Shown in pieces: positions 1 through 9,399 of a stretch of 64,000 bases of DNA. Source of the DNA: Alentia gelatinosa (taxonomy: Eukaryota > Annelida > Polychaeta > Phyllodocida > Polynoidae); assembly GCA_950022655.1 (NCBI GenBank), contig OX465579.1, positions 52,307,950 to 52,371,949 on the forward strand, read 5' to 3'. The notes under the pieces are model-generated. The model was not told the DNA's origin and made no database searches. It saw nothing but the letters and a program-made list of their open reading frames with translations. The first letter of the stretch is position 1, and the number at the start of each line of letters is the position of its first letter. Position numbers and translations under genes: made by a program.

Positions 1-1227
1 AGTGACTTTCCCACCAGGTAAGTACGTCGGCGAGTGTTGTCAGGGGGTGGGATGGGCGCCAGGCCAGCCCCATGTTTTGTAAACAAGAGCCGGTAAAGCA
101 ATGACAGCGGCGTCTCACGATGCTTGAGCTGCATTTGTAGAGGTGGCGGGCTGCAGCGTGTGGCACGACAGTAGGAGAGGAGGGGCGGGCATACATTGAC
201 GGGCTTCACTGTCTGGCCGGGTTCACCCCACCACACCTCTGCCTAGTACACCAAGCTGGGGGGCTGTCCAAACACCCCTTGATGTCATTTCTTTTCACCA
301 CCCCTCCGGTATGGAATACAGAGGCAAGAAAAGATGAGGATCCTCTGTATGACCATAAAAGGTGAGATTTCCACCTCGACTGCATTAATGGCGGCTGCTC
401 GGCAGTTTGGGTGAAAACTAAAATAATACTGCGTAGATTTATCACCGCGCACCACCCCCTGATATCTCTCAGTCCGCTATGAGTTAACAATGACGTAATT
501 TCACGATTACCGCAACTTTACGTTATCATACAACAAGATATTATATGATAACTATCAAACGTGAACGGATCCGGGAAATACATATCTACATATTTAATTC
601 CTATAATCATGGAAAACAGGTGTGCAGAGGTGTAATATGTATGGTTTCTAAGGTGGTCACATCGTAGGCTTTGAAGCAGTCCTTCTCTGAAAAATGACAG
701 TAACTGATAAGATGCTAGACTCCTCTCAGTGCTAATCAGCTATCTACACATCTAGCCCCAGGCAGGTGGGCTGTCCTCTATGATATATCGATCCTGATGG
801 ACCCCGCAAGGCTCGATTTAGCAATCGACAATAGTGTCTAGACTGGCTCAGAGCCTCGAAGAGTATTCTCCCTCCTATCTTCTACAATCAGTTCTCTATT
901 AGGATGTGGCCTTAATACTTGAGTCCGAATTCGTTGTTATATAATGTATCCCATACTATGGAAGATCTGCCACACCTGTGTGGATACTTAGTGCCACAGT
1001 ACCCACATTAGCAAATGTATATATATATATATATATATATATGATCTCTTATGACACAGAAGTGAGTATCTGCCTTCTCATATGAGTGAGTTTAGTCTTT
1101 ATAATGTTCCCCTATCCTTGTTCTAAGTTTGTTTCATTCTCTAATTGTTCCCTCCATCTTTCATACGTTCTCACATTTCTAAGTTTGTCTCATTTTTACA
1201 GTCGGTGCAGTATACAGAAAAACAACT
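1..1227. other. Non-coding flank
   Basis: No gene is recognised. The only ORFs are short and unlike any protein family I know. The stretch is AT-rich from about 480 onward and includes a pure TA microsatellite at 1018-1042. The first 300 bases are more GC-rich but show no exon-like segment with splice signals that I can support. Confidence 0.5.
1018..1042. repeat. (TA)n microsatellite
   Basis: Uninterrupted alternating T and A for about 25 bases. Confidence 0.95.
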
Positions 1228-1519
1228 TTAACCCAATCACGACGGGTGCCTTCAGTAGGGTTATAGTGTCAGTGTATCCATCTAGGGGGTGGGTATCCAC
1301 AGGCCCATTGTGATGATTTAATCACTTTATCACGCGATATCTCTAGATGATAAACATATGCCTACAGTCAGTGGTAGTTTCATGTATATTGATTAATTAT
1401 GTCCATCTTTATTACTAATTTAATAAAAAAAGAAAAAAGGTTTGGAAAATGATGCCTGAAGGCACCACCTGATCTGACCTCCTTCTCCCTTCAGGGCATC
1501 ACCTGCCGCGAATGGGTTA
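1228..1519. mobile_element. MITE-like element, TTAACCC family, copy 1
   Basis: The left end TTAACCC...GACGGGTGCC is an imperfect inverted match to the right end (GGCATCACCTG...GGGTTA). The interior has an A-rich run followed by palindromic blocks of the form GATGCCTnAAGGCA. The same terminal and internal motifs recur at 37067, 55235 and 55458, which marks a dispersed non-autonomous family. There is no coding capacity. Terminal inverted repeats and small size fit a MITE derived from a cut-and-paste transposon. The superfamily is not identified because no target duplication could be fixed. Confidence 0.6.
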
Positions 1520-3652
1520 GGATTTTATTTATTGAACGTGGTGAGCAAAACAATTGTGCACGGTATCCTTTGTCGGATCGTCTTAAGATTATGTTCAACA
1601 TTCCCGGACGTCAAGTTCTACCCTCTGTAGTTGCTGTGAAGCTAGTCTTTTCCCCCTATTGTTCCATGGAACCACTTCCATTTTAATCAGTATTTGATTC
1701 ACAGCAAAAGCCGGATTCACCAAAGAAAGAGCGAATATAATTAAGTAATCAAATAACCAAAGAAAGTATTTATGTTAGGCCCAGTGTATTGCATCTGCAA
1801 TCCCTAAATACTGCAACGGGAAAAACAGCCAACAGTGTTTCAAATCTCGTTCCGCTAACTGTGAGGTCACTTCATTCGCGTCACATTGAAATCGGTTTTA
1901 TCTGTGCAGACCAGAAAGAATTGAGTTTCCTCTTTTCTTAAATCCCTTTGCTGAGAGAGTCCTACGTTCTATTTCTGTTCTGTTCCTTGATACCATTTCA
2001 ATTCTCTGATTATTCAGTATTCTTTCCACATACCTAGCTTCATTGAAGAAGGTCGTAAGAACGAATTAAGTAATTGAAAGAACAAAAATAAATTGTCATT
2101 AGATCTGGGGAATTGCTTTTATAAAACAAGAAAACACCGTGTCCTGTTTATTCACATTTATAACGCTCGGACTATACGGACAGACGTCACAGTATAGGCC
2201 CTGTTTTCAATGTCTCTAGACAAGTGGTGTTTTTTTCAGTTTGAATCCTTTCAACATAGACTACTTGCTGAACATAAATGTACCTCCATTTTAAACCTCA
2301 ATCTAAAGTTACTTTACAATCAAATCTGGTTTCATCCAGGACAAATAGATCTAGGCATGTGTTACCCCTGGACAAATGTAATTAGAGAATCAGTATCAAT
2401 TTAAGATGGCCTACACTCTGTTGGAGAAATAATTATGTAACTGTTTTTCTTAGACCCAGCTACACGAAAGCCTATACGCCCTTTACCAACGGAAGAATGT
2501 AGGCTGCATCCACTCCCCTGTCCTCTGTCATTACATCCATCATAGTAAACCCGTGATGGCACCCCCATGCATCCCTGATTGAATACCGCGCCGATGATCA
2601 ACCCCCTTTGCTATCTATCCCCTCAGCATTTCATCCATCGAGATCCTTGTAGCAAGCCTGTGATTCCACAGAGCATGTGGGATTGGTCATTGGCCCAAAT
2701 TGTAGCCCTCCGCCGAGTTGGGATTTCAATCCAGCCTATGATGTTAGCTTACTTTGATGGCTTCCCGATTGAGAACCTGTATGGGGGTCTTGTATCAGAG
2801 AACGTATCCATGTGTGCGGGGAGGGATCCCAGATAATGGCAGTGGCTCAACATATGAAGCTCCAAAATGGTCTGTGTATTGACTGTAATAGATATTGATC
2901 TGATCATCAGTTCTGCTATGGCCAACCCCGTGTGGTTTTACGTTCTGGTTGGTTTTAGAGCGGAACAGATAAAATAATCAGTGGTATTTGTACATGCTTT
3001 ATTCCAACCGGCATTGTTCATGATTCGGAACTGCTAGAACGCATCGTGACGGTACCACAGCGATTCCAATTCCTATTAATCATTGATGGTTCTGTTTATT
3101 TCTGAATTTTCCTTGAATTAATCAAGAAAATATTACGGTAGGACAAGAGCTGACATTCACAAAACTCTGGACAGTCATTTAAATATCTAAAATGTATAAA
3201 GTTTACTATGTAATGAGGGTTGTTCAGATAGACAAACAGCTGGGACCTGTTAAAGACCAAGTATATAGAGATATATCCCATGTTTACATGGCAATGCTGA
3301 CTGGCCTTTAACCCGGACTCCCACTGCGCTTCAGACACACTACAACAAGTGTTTCGATATGCTACCTAATTAGAATCACCTTATCTGTCTGAATGATGGG
3401 TTGCTCGTAACAGTGAACACTGCGATCCGACATGGTTTCCGATATACTTCAGCACACTCCGACATGGTTTGGACAGAATGGCCATGTCACAGGCCCTCTT
3501 ACAAAATTGATCATATTGTAGGGGTTAGACTGTGTTGGAGTGTGTCAGAAGCATTCTCTATCATGTATAAGCTATGCACCCCCCTCCCCCCCCCCCCAAC
3601 TCCTGACACATACACACTTCATATCATTTGCGTTGGAGTACCCCTAAAGGCG
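1520..3652. other. Non-coding spacer
   Basis: AT-rich sequence with no protein-like ORF. A poly-C run lies at about 3584-3598. Nothing else is supported. Confidence 0.5.
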
Positions 3653-4075
3653 GGCGTCCACCAACCACGACAAGGCTACGACAATGGCATTCCGACACGG
3701 TCCACGAGAGCCCTACGATTGGAAGGCTTGTCGTAGCCTTGTCGTGGTTGGTGGACCCCAGTTCCCGACAAGAGTCTATGACAAGGCCACGATAGGCTGC
3801 GACTGGAAGCTTGTCGGGAGCCTTCCGATAAGGTTATGACAAAATTGAACGTGTTCGATTTTCCCTAAGACTGGACCTTTGTCGTGGAGTGTCATGGCAT
3901 GTCGGGAGCGTGTCGCAGAGGTCTACGATAGTAACTTTTGGTGGAGCGTGCACTTCCCGACACCCTCCGACAACACTGTCGTAAAGCCCCCCTTCTTACG
4001 ACAAGGCCGCGACAAGCGGCAATTGGAACTTTCTTGTGGCCGCTTGTCGTAGCCTTGTCGTGGTTGGTGGACGCC
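3653..4075. mobile_element. Hairpin-rich MITE-like element with 32-bp perfect TIRs
   Basis: The left arm 3653-3684 (GGCGTCCACCAACCACGACA...) is the exact reverse complement of 4044-4075. The match extends outward imperfectly through an AAAGG motif on each side. A third copy of the arm, in right-arm orientation, lies at 3728-3756, so the left 104 bases fold into a near-perfect long hairpin. The interior is littered with short TTGTCG/CGACAA and GACAAGGC motifs on both strands. No ORF encodes a transposase. This fits a foldback or MITE-type non-autonomous element. Its autonomous partner is unknown. Confidence 0.75.
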
Positions 4076-5224
4076 ACCCTTTATGTTGTGGCGTGTGCTG
4101 GTACCGCCAAAACCAGATGCAAAGCACACTGCGACAGAGCCCTTCTGGGAGGGCTACGATTTGAAAATATATATCATAGCCTTATCGTAGCCATGTGTCT
4201 GTCGTGTTAAACACAAGGCAGAGAGAGTCAAATTAATTGTTGGGGGTCATACAATCATCGATCATTTGATCATTAACGATGGGTCTTCTTACAGCAGGTT
4301 TTTGGTTTGTTTAGTTTTATCGTCGTACATATTAGACAGCACTCACGAATCCGTTATCGAGAACCTGTCGAATGACTGATCGAGTATGGTGACATAGGTT
4401 AGTTTAATTGGTGCTAGAATAAGGTTCGCAGGTCGGTTTCATTAAAACTAGCTGTTAGGCATCCGGTAATGATCTATTTCAGGATTCAGGTCATACAGTT
4501 AGCATACACAGTCGTAAACAGTATAACGACATCGACTATTCTGTAGTATCTACAATGGCTATGAGGTAAATCCTGTGTTCCTGGACAAGACACCTGAATG
4601 AAGAAACTACATCTGTAACATTCTAAGATATCCGGCGAGGTGCACCCACAACAACACTGAGCTGGTGCCTGTCCACAGAAAGGTTGGGGCGGAGTAACTG
4701 TAGGGGAGGCATGACTTGAAATTAAACCTCTTCGGGGAGAGTCCGTGACGTGTGCCACCCCGGTCACCAGAAGCCATTAGCCATACTGCTGGCTTGCTTT
4801 GTCTCTGTCTTCCCTTTCAGCGCCGCCGGCACTCGCCGCTAGGGAAGCTGCTAATGGTTAGGGGATCATCCTTCCCTGTCTTCCTCCAGGGTCTGGGTCA
4901 CTAGGCCATGACCTGCCGGATATCTGGGGCAGGTCTGAGCAGCTAGGAGAGGTCAGTGTCCCTTACACTGCTTCAAGGAGACCGTACCCTCATTTATTTT
5001 GCACATTGTACATAATATATGCGCCGCTGGGTCAGGTATTCATGCCATTATAACAGTTATCAATAAGGCCGTTGTGCTTATCCCTAGCCACTGCATGTAT
5101 CATATTTGCTGAAAGAAATCACAGTTACATACAACATCTTGATTAGGTAGTGCTTAAACAATCAACGCATACATGATTTGGACATTATGATGTCTTATAT
5201 CGAGGAGAGTAACTCTCTCATCAG
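4076..5224. other. Non-coding spacer
   Basis: No conserved ORF, RNA gene or repeat is recognised. The block at 4650-4980 is somewhat GC-richer but carries no exon that I can support. Confidence 0.45.
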
Positions 5225-5660
5225 CTAATTTTATCTATATCAATGATAAACAGCAGCTAAATGTGCCATGTATATCAGTAACACTCTGTAGCTAAATATG
5301 CCATCTATATCAATAGAACGCAAAAGCTGAATACATCATCAATATCAGTAAAACTCAACAGCTAAATATGTGACCTATATCAATAACACTCTGTGTCTAA
5401 ATATGCCGTATATCAAACTAGGCAGTTTGATATAGCATCTATATCAGCAATATCTTACAGATAATATGTGATCTATATCAACATTCTACAGCTGTGTATG
5501 CCATCTATAGCAATGTAACCTGGGAGCTAAATGTGTATATATCAATGACATATAAAACGCTCAGCAGTTGTATATGTTATGTATATCGATAAATGTAGGC
5601 TTAATGAGCTCGATAACACTAATCATTTGGTTAATACATAGTCTATATCAATAACACCTG
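5225..5660. repeat. Decayed minisatellite, about 35-40 bp unit
   Basis: Imperfect tandem copies of a unit with core AGCTAAATATGCCATCTATA followed by TCAATAACACTC. Copies are clearest between 5240 and 5420 and then degrade in spacing and sequence. Confidence 0.75.
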
Positions 5661-6856
5661 GTAGCAAATGTATTCATTATGTATACAACTCCTTTTGTTC
5701 AGAGGGACAAAACCAGCACTACGGCTCTAAAAACCTCTAATATTCTATTCGCGATCTAATAAAAGAACGAATCATATTACAAACCATGCATGTGGTAATA
5801 GCTTCAGTTTACTCGTTAGGGGTATCATAATGAACTACATTATAATATACAATATGCAAGACAGTGAATTGGGTACTGACAGCAAATGCCGTGCGAAAAG
5901 CCCGAAGGCGTTATCAATATTGTAAGAATAAGCTTTCTTACTAGAGCTGAACTGCTAAGAAATTATCACGATCAATCTATATAAGACGCACTGACTACTA
6001 TGGTTAAATGTGTCACACCTGTGATTCTAATAACCGTTATCGACATTAGAAATTGCACTTTCCAAAAGGCGCTGGAACTATACGCATATATAGGTGCCCT
6101 ATACTGATTATTCATATAACGCTATCTTTAGAAGCGCATTTCGATGGTAGTTTCAACATTTAGTTCGTATATAATGACAGCCTCTGTTCATGGCAAAAGC
6201 AGCTCCTCTCAGCAGATCCTCCAGACAAGCGTGAACTGCTCTCTAATGTTCACAGATGTTCTGAGTGGGTCACGCCGAGCAGTTCAATCCAATCCTCGCT
6301 CCAAAGAGCAACAGACAGGAAACCTCAATACACAGTCTGCTCAGCGTTACCTCCTACTCCTCAGGCAGCAAGGACAGAGACTATAACTTTTAATCTCAAA
6401 CAAATCATATGTGCCTGAAAATATATTTTGCCTGGCTGAAGTCTCCAGCGACTAATAAATTTCAAACCTACTGGTAGCTGTGGGATAAGGTATAGGTCCT
6501 GGAGCCAGGTACATTAAATTTATGTATTTCTCATATTTCTTTTTTTCTTTGTTAAACAATGATATTACCTATTTCATTTGTCGTTTAGTGGCCATTTAAC
6601 AAGATGGCAGGTGACGGTCCTGTCCTCAAAGCGGCTGTTGATTCTATCTCAATCTACCCAATTTTATAAAGCAGATAAGAAGACGCAGAACTAAAGTACA
6701 TACCCTGGCAATTCTTGAAGTAGAATTAAAGTCTGATATGCCATTGACTGAAGCTCAGAAAGATCATTCATTCTCAGGTAGGCATTTGGCCTGAATGCCA
6801 AAGGTAATGCTTGGAATGTAATTGGAATCATTCGTGGTTTGCTCAACTCATGCTAG
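5661..6856. other. Non-coding spacer and left insertion flank
   Basis: AT-rich sequence without a recognisable gene. It ends in CTAG (6853-6856), the left copy of the target-site duplication of the LTR retrotransposon. Confidence 0.5.
6853..6856. repeat. Target-site duplication CTAG, left copy
   Basis: CTAG directly precedes the 5' LTR and is repeated directly after the 3' LTR at 18897-18900. CTAG is palindromic, so the duplication is only 4 bases of evidence, but the TG...CA borders make it convincing. Confidence 0.85.
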
Positions 6857-6995
6857 TGTAGTGGGACGGGAATCCAGCAGTGTTCGTTTGTTTCACGGAA
6901 GGTGGCGCGATATGCCGATCCTTACTGTGCAGTGATTCCGGACAACGCCGCACACGAGAGTGGCGCGGTGGAGACCGGGATTACGTAACGCTTAG

Positions 6996-7003
6996 TATAT
7001 ATA
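6996..7003 (+). promoter_or_regulatory. LTR TATA box
   Basis: TATATATA inside the 5' LTR, followed about 18 to 20 bases later by TCACAGT, an initiator-like motif. The spacing is slightly short for a classical TATA-initiator pair, so the exact start is uncertain. Confidence 0.6.
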
Positions 7004-7216
7004 CTCAGCGTTCACAGTAGGTCGACAGGCTGTCCTCGCGCGTCCCTTCTACGGAACGGATCCTTGGGCCCTCACTTTGCAGGCGGGTTCTTGTAACCTT
7101 CCTGGTGGTTAGGCTGATCTTCCGGATTGGCCTATCCAGCGTTACCTAGCACCCATGTGCTAGGGTACTGTACTTGTAGGGAAGATCTTCCAGATCTTTC
7201 CGGGAAGTAAGTGATT

Positions 7217-7222
7217 AATAAA
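7217..7222 (+). promoter_or_regulatory. LTR polyadenylation signal AATAAA
   Basis: AATAAA lies downstream of the TATA box in the 5' LTR. The functional copy for termination would be the matching one at 18726-18731 in the 3' LTR. Confidence 0.65.
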
Positions 7223-7388
7223 CATCCTTGTTTATTAAGTGACGTTGTTGTGTTATGTGTGAATAGGTCTGTGCAAACTAACCGAAAACCGAACCAACCT
7301 ACGTAAGTGCGTAGGGTGGGATCCTGCCTGGAACTAGCGTTCCGGATTGGGGTCATCCAACCTGCTAGACAGGCGGCGACCACCACAC

Positions 7389-7406
7389 TGGTGCCGTGAC
7401 CAGGAT
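7389..7406 (+). promoter_or_regulatory. Primer-binding site, tRNA-His type
   Basis: TGGTGCCGTGACCAGGAT starts one base after the 5' LTR. Its reverse complement ends in GTCACGGCACCA, which is CCA plus the acceptor stem of animal tRNA-His. From memory of insect tRNA-His the match runs all 18 bases. It would prime minus-strand DNA synthesis. Confidence 0.88.
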
Positions 7407-7441
7407 CCCAGGTTGCTTGCACAACCCGGGATTCTCGGTAA

Positions 7442-9343
7442 ATGCACGGATCTGGAATAAAAACCAGATCTAAGGCTGAACAGGAGAGTGAAGATGGGGA
7501 GGTAACTTCTCAACAAACTCTTCCGGCCCGGAATGACGACAAGTCTCCAAAACCAGAGGGAGGGGGTGAAACCCAGAAGTCTGGCAAGGAGAAATCTCGG
7601 AAGAGAACCGCCGCTCAGAATCTGAGTTCGACGGTCCTGAAGAGTTTCAGTCCGGCGGCCGACAGCCGACATGGCCCCGCAAGGGATCTGGAGGGACTCA
7701 GTAAAATTGGGTCTCAGACAGATAGTCCCGGAGAGTCTAGTACTCCCCGGAATAGGTCTGAAAATACCTTAAGGGTATCTTCCGAAGAAGTTCCTGTAGG
7801 TTTCCTTGGACCCAAACTCTTAGCCGAGTTTGATAGGGAAAGGGAAGCCAGAGACATGTGTCGGGAACTAGAAGCTCGAAACCGTGAGATCGCCGAGAAG
7901 GTAGCCCAAAGGCACCATAACTTGGAAGAACTCTCGGTTCGCGAGATTGAGACTCTAGAAAAAATCAAGCGTTTGGACCAACATGTACAATACATGAAGG
8001 ACCAAGTTCGACTAGCAGAGACAGAATCATCCCAACGGATGCCTATGTCCCAAGCTGGCTGGAGTAATGTGAGAGATCATCTATATTCCCCACCAGGAAG
8101 AGTAGAGGATCCAGAGAAGACCCCTAACAGATTCATATCTGGAACAAAGGGTGTAAAGACTCCTTTGGTTAGCTTCCGGCTACCCTCTGAGTCAAGAATG
8201 GGTTCTCCGAGTTCCGAACGTACTAGTAAAGCTATAGCTGAACTAGGATTCAACTCGTTCAACCAAGTCCGGGAACAGGATCGGATCTTTAACTTGTCAA
8301 TGGCGAGAGCTGACAAGGTTCCGATGATGCGCCCAGAGAACGCAGCCAGAAAAAACGCTGTCATTCCAAAACCTTACGGGAAAGGAATGGAGTGGGAACA
8401 CTGGTTCGCGGGATTTTGTGAGGACATACAATGTAATGGCTGGAATAAAGTCGATGCATTGCCATACCTCAAAAGAGCGTTGCGAGATGGACCCGGGGAA
8501 GCTGCACTTCGCGCTTTTCGCCGTTCCGGTGGTACGGAATGGGATGAGTTAGTGGAGGTAGCCTCATACTACTGTGGTCAGTTGGTAACGCTGAACCCCC
8601 GTTCCACTTTTTTAAAGAGGATCCAGGGAAAAGAGGAGACAACTCGCGCCTATGGGCTAGCTTTGCAACAAATGTTGTTAGAGGTTTACCCAGGGACGGG
8701 ATTAGATTCTCCTGCGCTGCATGAAGATCTACAAACTCAGTTTGTAAAAGGACTTCGAGATGATGACGTGAGAGCGGAAGTCATCTCTAAATGGGAGCCC
8801 GGTATGAACTTCATGCAGGTATTGCGAATAGTAGATGCCTATGAACAACGGTGTATACTATTCGGAAAATATGCTAATCCCGGGAAAACTTCTCGGGTTA
8901 ACATAGTGGGTTCTACTTGGTCACAAGTAGAGGAAGATACCTACGAGTGTCAGGAAGCGGAAATAGAGGATATACTCTCTAATGTCCGCTCGATGGTACT
9001 CGGAAGAGGAGGCTTCAATAGACGGGGACGTGGAAGAGGTCGAACCCCTAGCTTTGGAAGGAACAGCGATGTACCTTCTGTGGCAGAGGCAAAACCAATA
9101 ACCACTGATCCTGAAGGAAATTCCTCAGAGGTTATGAAGTTGTTGACCAAAATCAATGAAACACTGAATCAGGTGGAGAAAAACCAGCTGGATGTCCGAC
9201 GTTGTTGGCGGTGCAACAAAATGGGACATATCTCTCCAGATTGTCCAGAAACCCGGAACGTTACTGCGGTGGAAACATCTCGTAGTCTGCCTGCGTTGAT
9301 GGTTGCCTCTCAGAGTGAACCGGAAAACAAAGGAGGGCTGTAG
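7442..9343 (+). CDS. gag: Gag polyprotein, intact, 633 aa
   Basis: This encodes the capsid/nucleocapsid protein that packages element RNA into particles. The N-terminal 120 residues are charged and low in complexity. A Glu/Arg-rich segment that looks coiled-coil follows (about 125-190). A retrotransposon-Gag-like helical region lies around residues 300-450, beginning near the motif WEHWFAGFCEDIQCNGW. An RGRGRGR basic patch precedes a CCHC zinc knuckle (CWRCNKMGHISPDC, residues 588-601), which fits CX2CX4HX4C. The ATG at 7442 is the first in frame, 35 bases after the primer site. The frame is open to TAG at 9341. It overlaps the pol frame by 25 bases, so Pol is likely made by -1 frameshifting. 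Confidence 0.93.
   Translation: MHGSGIKTRSKAEQESEDGEVTSQQTLPARNDDKSPKPEGGGETQKSGKEKSRKRTAAQNLSSTVLKSFSPAADSRHGPARDLEGLSKIGSQTDSPGESSTPRNRSENTLRVSSEEVPVGFLGPKLLAEFDREREARDMCRELEARNREIAEKVAQRHHNLEELSVREIETLEKIKRLDQHVQYMKDQVRLAETESSQRMPMSQAGWSNVRDHLYSPPGRVEDPEKTPNRFISGTKGVKTPLVSFRLPSESRMGSPSSERTSKAIAELGFNSFNQVREQDRIFNLSMARADKVPMMRPENAARKNAVIPKPYGKGMEWEHWFAGFCEDIQCNGWNKVDALPYLKRALRDGPGEAALRAFRRSGGTEWDELVEVASYYCGQLVTLNPRSTFLKRIQGKEETTRAYGLALQQMLLEVYPGTGLDSPALHEDLQTQFVKGLRDDDVRAEVISKWEPGMNFMQVLRIVDAYEQRCILFGKYANPGKTSRVNIVGSTWSQVEEDTYECQEAEIEDILSNVRSMVLGRGGFNRRGRGRGRTPSFGRNSDVPSVAEAKPITTDPEGNSSEVMKLLTKINETLNQVEKNQLDVRRCWRCNKMGHISPDCPETRNVTAVETSRSLPALMVASQSEPENKGGL
9319..9343 (+). promoter_or_regulatory. 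Gag-pol overlap, candidate -1 frameshift window
   Basis: The pol frame opens after a TGA at 9316-9318 and gag stops at 9341-9343. The 25-base overlap contains GGAAAAC (9322-9328), where the A-site codon AAC can slip to AAA. The P-site pair GAA to GGA is not a canonical X-XXY match, so the slip site is tentative. The frame relation (gag frame 2, pol frame 1) requires -1. Confidence 0.5.
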
Positions 9344-9399
9344 CGAGTGGCAACACTGCGGTCCGGGAAGGAAAGTGCCAGGAAACACAAACCTGTGAG

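Larger units (their letters stand above)
6857..7387 (+). repeat. 5' LTR
   Basis: 531 bp, TG...CA bounded, with one mismatch to the 3' LTR. It contains a TATA-like TATATATA at 6996-7003 and AATAAA at 7217-7222, the expected order for a U3-R-U5 promoter and polyadenylation unit. The promoter here would drive the full-length gag-pol RNA. Confidence 0.97.
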
